Shown here in pieces: positions 36,378-48,600 of a stretch of 64,000 bases of DNA. This DNA is from Plectrocnemia conspersa (taxonomy: Eukaryota > Arthropoda > Insecta > Trichoptera > Polycentropodidae). Made by a program: the position numbers and the translations under genes. Under the pieces are notes generated by a model that saw only the letters and a list, made by a program, of their open reading frames with translations, had not been told where the DNA came from and made no database searches. How positions within the stretch are numbered: position 1 is the stretch's first letter; each line of letters begins with the position of its first letter. The stretch lies in contig VTFK01000331.1 of the NCBI GenBank assembly GCA_009617715.1, positions 62,001 through 126,000 of the forward strand. The letters run 5' to 3'.

Positions 36378-36380
36378 TTA

Positions 36381-38259
36381 TAGTAAGAGCTCGAGTTTGC
36401 AACTGGCACCCGCTCAAATAATTTATATCAACTTCTTCATTTACTTCACCGCTGTCATCTTCAGTCTCAACGTCGTCTTTGGGAAGTGTTATAAACACAT
36501 TCTCACATGTTATGATTCTTGGTAAAAAAATCAATGTTAGTATTATCCCAGTGTTCCAATTTAGGAACAAAAAATATAGATGAAAAAAAAAAATAAAGAT
36601 AAGCATAACAAATCTAGAACAATACTAAAGTATGACAAATATTATCAATATATAATAAATGTGTTATTAAGATGACTAAACTTACTTGTCAGATGACATT
36701 TCTTGTTGAACATAAATGATGCTCATAAAAAACACTGCTCGCTATGACAGGTTCAAACCTGAAAAAAAATTGCACCAGAAGCTCCGCACGCTTACCAGCT
36801 ATCGATTGATGCAATTGAAATTGTATCTCTATTTATATTGGATAATGCATATTGAAGTGGGGAGAAAAAAACTAAATGTTTAAATATTGGAACACTGAGC
36901 AAAAATGGGTTACCAATTAAAATTTAAATTCAAATTTAATGGTTTAATGGTAAAAATATATATCTACTGGTGGAAAAGTATTCCGATATGATTTTACTGA
37001 AATATATTTTAAAAAATATTTCTGGGATAGATTCCATACTGTTTTTTTTTAGTTTTTCTTTAAGGGATTACCTGAGAATTCATTAAGATTCGTAGTATTT
37101 AATTAAATTATTATTCTAATGAACGGCGCATTATCTCTTCTATAACTTACAAAACGGATAAGTTGTAAGACGATATAAAAATAAAAGCTCTTGTAAATAA
37201 TATAGCAATTATCTTTCAAACCGCATAAAATGAACTACTATTATGTGTGATACTAATAAACAAAGTAATTGACATCCCGTATGCAAAGCGATCATTGCTC
37301 ATATCAGTGGCAAACAATCGACACTCTATAACCGATGACCGATTTTCGCCATCGCAAGCACAACCACTAGAATCATCATGTTCGGTCAACATTTTCACGA
37401 CATCGCGATTCATACGTAAAACGCATCATGCGGGTCAAACGTATTTCACAATCTTCGTCTATGGCTAAACAAAAAACCGCATTGTGGACGAAGAACACCA
37501 GAAGACAATGAAGTTTGTCTTACACTTTCGATTTTTAAAAAAGCATAAGAATAGTGCGCGTGTGCATATTAAACGTTGGTTGAGTAATATGATTGTAGTA
37601 CATAGGGTGACTTTTCGGCACGGCTGCGCGGGCCATGTTCACACGTGACGAGGATCACCGATCGGTCGACCACGCACGACGTTCGACGAATTGACCCGAT
37701 TGCGAAAAACGCGACTGACATTCGTAATGCAGTTTTGTATGTACTGAGTCAGAACGGTGAGATAAAATGATATATAAACTACAAGTGAAACTACTGAACA
37801 TTTCATAACGTGATTTGAATGAGGTGGACAACCTTTTAAACACCGTAGCCTTAAAAACTGTTAATTAACTTTAAGTAAAAAATATTATTGGACTTAAAGT
37901 AGGTATATATCAAGCTTCATTTAAACGCAGCACATTTTTTTTTTAATAAAACCAGAAATAATTGAAAAAATATATAGATATGTATGTCTTGGCAAATATG
38001 AAGCAATGGAGATTATGTAATATGGAATATTTGCCTAATCTAACGATAAGCGAAGAAAATTTGTAAAACAGTTGACATTTAAATGAAGACTACTATCATG
38101 TAAATGCTAAATATTATATAAAATTATTTATTTTTCAAGTTTTTTGAATATACATACATATAATCACTTTCAGCAAAAATACTTTCGCCAATGCCATGGA
38201 AGTGAATTTCTAGCAAGAATAATAATTTAGTATTCACATCGCTAAAGATTGCAAAAAAG
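36381..38259. other. Intergenic DNA with a GC-richer patch
   Basis: Mixed-composition sequence at 37,220-37,460 and 37,600-37,750 holds overlapping short ORFs on both strands with no recognisable protein. These may be old transposon remains. Confidence 0.4.
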
Positions 38260-38520
38260 CGTTGAGGATGCTCGGTTTCGTTATGCGGAGCGCGTGTCAC
38301 TTTAACAATTTATTAGAGATTCGTAGCTTATATAGCTCTATTATTTAAAATCCCAGCGAAGCAAAGTACTCATTGTTTTTGGAGAGAATTCAGCCAAAGA
38401 AGTACGGATCGCTTCATAAGATTCCCATGTCATCTGGACGAAGTACCGTTACACGAAATAGCATGCTTTATCTCTTTCTTCGTTGCATGCGACACCACTC
38501 CCACTTTTATTTCTAAAGGA
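38260..38520 (+). mobile_element. LINE fragment
   Basis: Plus-strand pieces read LRMLGFVMRSACHFNN and then LERIQPKKYGSLHKIPM, similar in wording and spacing to the reverse-transcriptase C-terminal region at 21,900-22,150. It is frame-broken and short. Confidence 0.45.
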
Positions 38521-38952
38521 TCGGCGTCAGTCCTGGATTTTTAAATGATTAAATTTGATTAACCTACAATACCACTGACTTCATTCCATAATTTTGCTTC
38601 TTATGTATCTGATTTTTTTAATTTTGCGCAAAATCTAAACGATTTTTTAAATAAATATAATTATTACAGTCATTATTAACTGTGTTTTTACTACTGTTGT
38701 TTACAAAAGAAATAAAATATTTGTATTTATTATAAGAAAAGAGCATTAATATATAATAAAAATAAAATGGTAAATATTTCTTTAGAAACGCAGGGTAACA
38801 CCCACACGGTGTATGGCTGAGAGGCAAATAGTAGTGGATTCTAATTAGAATGTAACGGTAAACCGTCGAGCTCGATAGGGAATCTTATGATGCGTACGGA
38901 TCCTAGTGCGTTTCTGCTAGGAACGTTGAAATACAATACAATGCATTCTCAC

Positions 38953-39111
38953 CGTAATGTATATTCAATGAAGCACTTTGTAAAGTCGCTGAAGGGTGGT
39001 TTCGACAATCCGAATTCGCGGAGAGCCTGCATCCCCCAGGGCGTAAGACGATAGAAACTGAGCAGTCTTCTATAACTGTGATCCCCAGGATCTACCGGCG
39101 TGAGCCAAGAA
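38953..39111 (-). CDS. Isolated exon-like segment of an unknown gene
   Basis: The minus strand has a TTTCAG acceptor just before 39111 and a G|GTGAGA donor just after 38953, framing 159 bp open in one phase. The 53 residues include LTPVDPGDHSYRRLLSFYRL, TPWGMQALREFGLSKPPF and FTKCFIEYTLR, of mixed composition with few low-complexity residues. I do not recognise the protein. Just downstream, a short open stretch (RIIRFPIELDGLPLHSN, about 38,820-38,880) is in a compatible phase, but the gap of roughly 40 bp would be a very short intron. No other exon of the gene was found. Confidence 0.4.
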
Positions 39112-41548
39112 CTGAAATTCTTAAATGAAGTTCGATATAAAACATGGTTGCAGATTAATATATATATTTCAGAAAATCGTTGAAACATACAGATAAATCG
39201 ATAATACTTTTGAAAATGTGATATTTTCATACCAAAGTTAAGCAGATTTTGATACACACTTAAGATCAAAAAAAAGCAGGATATATCAATTAGATAAGTC
39301 AATAAGTAATAGCAAAAATACCTCAATATCCTTCGTGTCTGGGAGATCGAAATTATTATTAATTAAAAACATAATTTTAATCGATCATCACGAATAAGTT
39401 TTTCCTAGATTTTGCTAATCTTATGGATGAATTTTTTGATGATTAATTAAAATCGAGCTAGGTTGTAGATATTAGATATTAAAAAAATAATAACGAGCTA
39501 CTTCAGCTCATATAAAATACTAATTTTATCCAAATATCTTATTTTAATTAAATGAATAAATCTATTAGTTAGATTTCTATAATTAAAAAATATATAAATT
39601 TGTTTGCAGGCGAAAATTGTGGTTAAATCACTATGATTATATTTTTTTAAACGATAAAACCCATGCACTAATGATATAAAAGTATAATAAATATATACAG
39701 CATACATAACCGTCTATAATTTATAGTTATTATATGAAATGTTACGATTTTATTTTATTAAATTTTATTTATTCCTACGTCTCAAAACTTTAGTTACAAC
39801 ACATGAAAAAAGAGTTCAATTAGTTGAATAGTATTGCATACTTTTACAACAAAATAACAACTCTGTTTTGTGCTACCTTGTATTGTGTTTGCTTTCCACA
39901 ATAACTATTTAAGTTATATAACACTCAAAGAAAGTCAACAAAGAGTAGGTAATGTGTTACCAACATAGTAAAAATTAAGGAACTGTGATAATTGAGTACA
40001 AGGTCAAGTGTAAATACGTTTTGAGCTATTACTAAATATATAATTTTTAGCTGATACATATTCATAAAAAATATGAAAGCTCATCATAATATTATATGTA
40101 ATATATTTAACGATATGAAATTAAAAATCAATACATAAATAATAAAAGTATAGACGTTTCACTATGAAAAATTTCAACCAAATATGGATATTGGGTTTAT
40201 ATAAACATTCATGAATATATCTATATTAAAAATGAATCTTGCTTGTTGCTAACTGAAACAAGAGGTCGTTAAACTTAGTGACGCAGTTTCCCTTTGCTTT
40301 TTATACGTGATATTTTAAAAATCAGAATTTTGTGCACATGTCCGAAATGATCTGATAGAAAATCAGGTTTTTTAATATTTATGTACATCTTGAAAAACGA
40401 CATTTGTTAGAGCTATGCAAATTTGCCTAAATGACACGTATATAAAGACAAGACCTGGAGATAAAGTTATATAGAACTTGATAAGCAGTTGTATGATATT
40501 TAGTGATAGAGAAAATAAGACTGGCAACTATTTAAATATGTTAATATAAAACTAATTAGATAATATTTTAAAATAAATTTTTAACCCCACTTGCAAAATA
40601 AACTAAAGACTGTGACTAGAGTATCTAATCAAGCGAATTTTCTTGGAAAAACAATATGTGTGTGGTTTTCCGTTGCCTGTTACAGCGCATTGGTTGATGA
40701 CATAAATGCCGTAAGAATTTTAAGATTATTATTTTAAATATCTTTTGCACATTATAGTTGATATATTTCATTTTAAATTAATAATTTGAGCATCCAAGAT
40801 AACCATCCGAGCTTTATTTTCAAGTATACTTACATTTAAGCCCGACATAAATTATTACATTTTTAGAAAATTTGGATATGCAAAAAAGTATGACAATATG
40901 TTTCAGAAATGTGTCATAAAACCTGGTAGACATCACGTACTTTTTTCTAAAAAAAAATACCGTGTTCTCAACAGAACGTTATTATAATTTTCGTTATATC
41001 CGCGATATAAAAATGCGGAATGAAGAAAAGAGGCGTAACAGTGTTACGTGTTTTGAATGTTGATTTTTCACAGTCTATGGAAATACGGATATTTACACAT
41101 CTCTAGCTACATGTTGTTTACAAAGGAACTAGTGCAAAAAATATATATGTATAATCCATGTACATAATTCTTGCAAAAAATTGAGTAAAAAAATTAAGTA
41201 CGTCGCATGACCTTTGTACGTGGCTCATTTTACAGGCCTCAGACAAGTTAAAAAGTTTTTTCTGAATCTTCAACATGCCAATTTCTAAAAATAAATATAG
41301 CTCACCTTGTATTAGCTATAAGCAATATATTGAGTTTCAATAGGAAAATAAACTTTAAATGTTTTGCAGTTCCTTTACCCCTGTTTATCAAATTTTTGGT
41401 GGATGTTTGTATTGACAATTACTTTCATTTTTATATTTATATATATTTTGTCAGTCTATAAAATTGTTATAAATTTTTATTTTTACTAATTTATCGGCAG
41501 CCAAAGGCTTTTTCTTCTTCTTCGAGAAAACATTACTGCGATGTTTTT
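39112..41548. other. AT-rich intergenic DNA
   Basis: I see no supported gene or repeat. If the exon at 38953-39111 is real, its upstream exon should lie here or further right on the minus strand; I could not identify one. Confidence 0.4.
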
Positions 41549-41690
41549 CGGTGAGATATTTTCCTTTTCACTCGCTCGCGTGCTAAGTGACAAGAGTGAG
41601 TGAGATATAAAAGCGTGCAATTGTCGCTCTTATCTCTCGCTCATTCTCGTCATCTAACACGCGAGCGGGCGAAAGGGAAAGATCTCACCG
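41549..41690. repeat. Foldback inverted repeat, probable MITE
   Basis: The arm cggtgagatattttccttt with cactcgctcgcgtg pairs imperfectly with cgcgagcgggcgaaa followed by gggaaagatctcaccg. Arms of about 60 bp cover nearly the whole 142 bp. I could not find a flanking target duplication. Confidence 0.6.
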
Positions 41691-42254
41691 TCCGGGCCTC
41701 TAGCTAGATCAAGTTTAACGTGAAAGGAAAGCGGCTTTTCTTAAGATTGTCTTGTTCGGTACTTGGCTTAGCTTCACTTATTGCGAATTGAGTTGAACCA
41801 TGCATCCCAAGTCAATTCTGACGAGTTCTAGATACTCTATGTTTGCGCTATAACTTATTTTTGTTCCCTACACTCAAAAGAGACATGAAAGGAAAACGGA
41901 CTGTAGAAGAAGTAAAACAAAAATCGCTGGAGGGGTTATGTGAGTTCCAGAACTGTTATGAACAATAGAAAAAACGTGCATACTAGTCAATAGAAAGTAC
42001 TTTGAAAGTGGTCCAAATTTGGAGAAAAATATTAAAAACTAAAAAAGTTATAAAGAATATCTCGTTATTTTCGGTCCTACCCCCTCGTATATACCCATTT
42101 AAAGTTTAAAATGGGTGCTTCGCTCTTTCCTATTCTCGACCGTCTGGTCAATAAATGACCTTTTACGTAACGTAGTTGTTTTTTTGGTACTTGCTAAGAA
42201 CATTCCATCGACTTTCTCGGCACTTGTATGGATCCTGTTCTGATTTATTTGGAT

Positions 42255-42363
42255 CATGGCCATGATAAATGTTGTTATGGCTAAAATATGTTTGGCCCAA
42301 GACGAGGCGGAACTTCCGCTTGGCCTTCCTTGTACTACCGGCTCGCGAACTGCGCGGACGTGG
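42255..42363 (+). repeat. Dispersed repeat, copy 1
   Basis: It matches 43583-43690 over about 109 bp. Shared words are catggccat.ataaa.gttgt, ttggcccaag and ggctcg.gaactgcg.ggacg. It contains a small palindrome (aggcggaacttccgcttgg). There is no coding logic; it is probably part of a non-autonomous element. Confidence 0.7.
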
Positions 42364-43582
42364 TGACTAACTTACATATAGTAATATGTAAAATCAAATA
42401 TATCAAGCAAAACCAGCCTAGTGTATCATTTATTAATAAAACGGTTATTTGGGGGGAGGCAGGTAGGGGCATTTGCCTCCCCCCTTTGAATTTGGCCAGA
42501 AAAATGTATGCCATGATATCAATCCAAAACAATATCTGTAAACAAAATAAATAAACAAATAGTATTTTTAACAAAAATATAATAACCAAATTGGTTTCAT
42601 TGGTTCAAGTATCTATTTAAATACATTTTATTCGCCCTATAGTTGCACTACGTAGGAAGAAACTAGTTTTAATAAATGTCCATATCGAATTTTTTTTTGG
42701 TAAACCCGCAGGTGTCTTTGGTTTAAATCAATATAATTTATTCAGATAAAAATTGTCAAATTTACTGTGATTGCGAGAAATTTTATTACCTCGCCAAAAT
42801 AGCAATAAAAGTCGAATATTTTCGTACAATTGGAACTCAGAGTGGCATTCATAAATGAGTCATCTTTAGTGTCCAATAATTACGTGAAAACGGTAATAGC
42901 CTGAAATATTAGTTCAAGTTCAAGAACACATTTTTTCTACTTCATACGCTAAATCTGTTTATTTACAACTTTTTTGTAATGGTTATGACATTTAGTGTGA
43001 TTTTATCTTTGATCATATTCAATCATAAAATAAATATATTTAAAGTATTAAAATTTTATTACTATATGATAAGACATTAATTTTATACATCTTAAGTCCA
43101 GTAATTGTGATAATACTACTCTTATTATCTAAAAAATATGGGTATGGTATATGATAGTATCAATACACACACTGCATTCCAATAACGAAGCTACCACTTA
43201 ATAAGATATTTTTTTCATTTAACGCTAAATTTACTTAATTGCCAAAAATAAACACGAAAGAACATAAAAACATGATAAAATCTTGCGTCAAAATGCTATA
43301 ATGCATTTTTTATTATAATTGTTTATACATGTGTGATACTGTTTACAATACAGTGCCAAGTATTGCTCAGACAACATCTAATAGCTAATGTAAGATTCTT
43401 CGATTGGTCTATGTCGTAGATCCAATAAGACTGCCTGGTCTACAAAGATCTAAGCAGCCTACAAATTTCCCAAAAAGAATATAAAGCGGTTAATATTTAT
43501 GTATACTAAAAATGCCCTGTTAAATATATTGTTAAAAACAAATACTTATAATGTTCTTATTTATTACGTGTTGATAACAGTG

Positions 43583-43690
43583 CATGGCCATTATAAACGT
43601 TGTTATGGCTATGCAAATTTGGCCCAAGTCGAGCGGGAGTTTCCGCTCGACCCTCCTTGTGTTACTGGCTCGAGAACTGCGTGGACGTGG
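43583..43690 (+). repeat. Dispersed repeat, copy 2
   Basis: This is the second copy of the repeat at 42255-42363, in the same orientation 1.3 kb away. Its palindrome is better preserved (gagcgggagtttccgctc). Confidence 0.7.
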
Positions 43691-44046
43691 ACCCACATCT
43701 CTCGAAGGATGAAGTTAAACAAATAAATTGTATCAATTCACACTATAAATCCCATTGATATCAACACCATTCTACTGAAAATACAGTTGCAATGATATGA
43801 CTTTGCCCCAATTAAGACCATGTTTTAAACTTACCCAACAATAAAACTTGTTTTATAAAGAAGTTCATCTATGGTAACAATTATTTAAAATAGTTTTGAA
43901 TCAACATTTTAACAACTACCTGGCACTTTCGTAATGCGTTTAGCTATTCCAGTATGACACTTATTTCTAACAAAGAGTTCTGATGTTTTATATGTTTTTG
44001 TCGATTTTTCACAAAGCTCCTCTGCTCTTTTCAACAAATTATAGCT

Positions 44047-44768
44047 CATGCCGTAACTACCGTTTATAAAAAGTGTTTATTGTCCATTAAAGAACTGCGT
44101 AAATATAAATTATTCAAAGTGACCCGAACGATTGTTTTGCTATCTATATTATGCACCGGTCCAAGAGATGGCTCATCTACTTATCACTACCTGTCACTAC
44201 CTGTCATCTACATGTTGCATAGCTGTAGCGTAAGAGGGGGGGCAGAGGGTGGCGCCAATACGAGGTTGGTAATAATTCATATTCAAAGAATATATTTGAA
44301 TATATATTTCAAAACACACTCACCCAAGCAAGATCCAGTGGTGGTCACTTATTTCAGAACAATTGAAAGCATAAAAAATGTTAACTTTTAAAATTAGTTA
44401 GTGTTGGTCTTAAACTATTTGCTTACTGGTGTTTCGCTATTTTATATGTTATTTATTTTGCTGTTATTTTCAAGCGGATATTTATGTACAACATTTCTTC
44501 CATCTGCTTGATGACTTTAGTAACTATATAAATTTGATATAATTCAATACGTTCGTATTTTTTTATGATTAGCCTTAATATAAATACTGTATTTACTGTT
44601 CAAAGTTTTTAATAATTTATTCGATTTTTGCTGTAGTGAAAATTTATGACAATAACATTTACGATTTTTTTTATATAAAGGACGTATTTGAAAATTGTGA
44701 AAAAAATAGGGGGCAGGGCGCCAAATAGCATTTTTGTCCCCTGGCGCAAACAATTCTAGTTACGGCAC
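44047..44768. mobile_element. Possible DNA transposon remnant
   Basis: The left catgccgtaactac and right gttacggcac are inverted matches about 720 bp apart, and the right arm continues into ccctggcgc and ggcgcc words partly echoed near 44,240. Ends and target site are eroded. Confidence 0.35.
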
Positions 44769-45638
44769 TAACCTGTGTATAATGGTTTTTTCTATCAATA
44801 TTAGTACCATTTTTTTCAAAACGCATTAGAAAATCACGGAATTATCTAAGAGGGGGGAAGTTAAATAATACATGTTAAACGACCGACAGACATTACTTCT
44901 GAAAGATTTAATATAATTTTCCAGCTTGTTGTAAAATATTTATAATATAAATAATAAGCAGCCTGGCAAAATGAAGTGGTGTTACTATACGAAATAATTT
45001 TAAACTGTTTGTCACGTTACCAAAAAATTAAAAACCAGCATTTCACTTAAATACTGAATGAATTTTTAAATTTCTGCGTCCCGAATTTGCTAAAAGACAT
45101 TAAGATACTTGTCAATTACATCGGTGCCACGCTCAGAAACCATATTGCTATGAACATTTTATTTGGCTTTAACGTCTGCGAAAGTGGGCAACAATTCTTT
45201 ACTTTAAATTTAAAACGTTAGTGTCTTAACGATAGCTGGTTAGAAAATCATATTTCGTATTTAATTTACATTACAATAACGTATTTGTAATCGGTTGTTA
45301 TAGGGCTTTATTTTATAATTAATATGGTTTTCATATCCATGCCGTGTTCGTAAATTACATAATAAACTAATACTGATATTTGTGAAATAAAAAAAAGGTT
45401 TTACTACTATTAAAATATGTCTATTTATATATAGAGCATTTAAAATTTTAAATTACCATTACAAATTATTTAAAATAATTAATTTCGGGTTTATTTACAT
45501 TTTTGAGCGTGTTCGTAAATCTCTCAATTTACATTATCAGCTGTTCGTGCTCGATGTCAGATTGTCGAAATGTTTTCTCACCCGTGCCCAAATTGTGTCG
45601 ATTTCGCATTCGCAAACTGTTATATTTACTGAATAACT

Positions 45639-48600
45639 ATGATGAACAGCATCTTTGAGGCATACGAGAACGTTGTTGGTAAAATTGGCTCACCAACAAA
45701 GAGCGATATTATGACCAGTAAGAAAATTTTGTGCGTTGGCTTGTGCAACCTTGACATTGTACAAGTTTTGGATACTTATCCTCTCGAAGACAGCGATCAA
45801 AGGTTGGTATTCAATACTACATACTTAATATTATACATTAAAAATATATAAATACATATATTTATATTCAATGATAACTTTCTAGTATCGTAATAATACT
45901 TCATTTAATTATAATTCGTCCTTGTATATTCTCGAATAATAATTCGATTAATATCAGTACCACAGTTCAAAGTAAACGTAATACATAGTCGATATTACTC
46001 ATAGTCTATTGATAATGTTGCTTAAATTTAGTGTATATTGATAATGAATCATCTTAGATAGCCTACATGTCATTTTACTCGTATTGTTTATATTTGCACT
46101 TTTTGGATAAATGTTTTTGTTTTTATAATTCCTTAATCGAGTTTTAATAATTTGAGACATACTATGGCACTATATAATAATGATTTATATTGGATATATA
46201 TGCAGAAAATAGGTTATTTTATGGATTTCACAATAACAATTGATTATGGATTGAACAAATACATTGAGTCATGCTCTTCTCGCTATTTATGAAATAATTG
46301 ACTCATTTATTTATTTTTATTTTATTAATTTATTTAGCTTAATAGCTAATCTTTACATCTAACAAATTTAGTAAACATATATAAAAATATATAAAAAATA
46401 CATAACAGAAAGAAAAAATATACAATAATAAAGACTTAATATTATAATATTTTATTTCTATATGTACGAAGGTGTTTTTTTATTCCATTTATAAAACCCG
46501 TTATATTTTTGCTGTTTCGGATTTCTCTTGGAAGACTATTATATAAATTAAAACCTCCGTACATAATTCCCCTAGCCGTACTCGTTTTCTTATACTTAAT
46601 TATTTTTAAATTTTCTTTATTTCTAGTATTATATTTATGTACATCTTTATTTCTTATTAAATACTTATTAAAATAATGTGGTAACATATTATTTTCTAAC
46701 TTATATATAAATACTAATACATTCATACTCAATATTTCTTGAACATTCAACCATTCTAATCTATCAATCATACTTTTACAATTAGTTAATCTATTTTTAT
46801 TTAAGATTACTCTCATTGCCCCATTTTGTAACTTTTGCAACATTTGTTTATCTAATTTATTCAACATATTTAAAAGTGTTGCACAATAATTAAAATGGGG
46901 CAATATTATACTATTGTAAATTAATTTTTTTGTATTTATACTTAATATATTTCTTAATCTAGATAATAAACCTATTTTTCTACTAATTTTTTTTAATATG
47001 TAATTACAATGTTCTTTAAAGTTTAATTTTGTATCAACAATTACTCCTAAATATTTTATATTATCCACTATTTCTATATTAGAGTTATTTATTACTATTT
47101 TGGTACTATCATCTAACACATTTTTATAATTAATAAACATACATTTAGTTTTATTCTCATTTAATTTAAGTACATTATTCTTTAACCATATCTCTAACAC
47201 ACCTAATTCATCATTCAAATTACTCACAACTTCTTCAATGTTATCACCCATGCAATAGATCAATGTGTCATCTGCAAATAGATGAACTTTACATTTTTTT
47301 ACGTTATTAACTATATCATTTATATATAAAACAAACAACAATGGTCCCAATTTAGACCCTTGTGGTACTCCATAATACACTAACCTCTCTTCAGAACATA
47401 CATTATTTATCTTAACTTTTTGTTTTCTTTTATATAAGTAATTATTAAACCATCTCAAAACTATATCACTTATACCTATACTCTCCAATTTCTTCAACAT
47501 TATTTCTCTGTCTATTGTTTCGAAGGCTCTCTTGAAATCCAAGAAAACTGCTCCAATGATTTTGTTTGTATCCTTAGCCAACAGCCAATCATTTATCACT
47601 ACTTGTAATGCAGTTTCAGTGGAATGCTTTTCTCTGAATCCCGATTGTTGTTCACATATTATGTTTTGAGAAGTAATAAATTCCTTTAATTGTTTAATTA
47701 CTACTTCTTCTATTATTTTTTCTATACACGGTAGCATGTTGATTGGTCTCATTTCTTCAACTTTTTTACTATTTATTTAATGTATTCTAATATAATCTGG
47801 AATACTGCAAGGATTTAATCTTGGCTGTTGCTGTCTCTTCAGTTTATAAATGACATAAATACAGTAATTGTACACTCTGAATTTTTATTATATGCTGTAT
47901 TTATATCTATTAAAGCGATTATTGATTCTTAATCTCTACTGGATGATCTAAATTCATGGTTTAGATGGGCTTCTGTTAATAGTTTATCATTCAGCCTTTT
48001 CGGGTTTTGGTGCCGAGTAGTGTAACTTTATCAGGGTTGATATTTCTGATGTTTATTTTATTACACAAGTATCGGGTGGCGGTGTCGAATGCAGAAGAGC
48101 ATAAACCCTTTGAGCGGTATTGCTGTACATGTACGGTAGTCGATCTTTCACTGTTTTGTGGTACCACAGATAGTTACATATTTATATATTTATATATAAC
48201 TGAAAAAATAATAAATAAAAAACATTATATTATATTAACAATATTTTTTTTAATTTGATTTAATGTAAATGATTTCTATAGAAAATAATACCAATAAATA
48301 AAAGAGTACGAAATAAATGAACATAACAAAAAAATTATATTCATTTTATAAGATATACTGAAAGCCTCTGAATTGATATAAAAAAATACCACAAAAAATA
48401 TGTAAAATAAACTCATTACTCGAAAGGGACTCATCGCCCACTTTTCAATGACAATTTTTTTTATCGTCCACCTTTGGAAAAGTTAGCTATTTCTATCTCA
48501 TTTAATAATAAATTGTAAAGGTAGCAATGCCCAGATATTTTTTAAATTTCACCAAAGTATTTATATAGCTTGTGTAATTTTTTAATTTCAAATAGAAAGT

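Noticed and set aside
37216..37843. Overlapping short ORFs in a GC-richer patch
   Set aside because: Neither strand gives a protein-like sequence with motifs; no splice or promoter support.
38780..38950. Possible rRNA fragment because of mixed composition
   Set aside because: No stretch matched rRNA wording I could recognise; an exon-linked explanation fits better.
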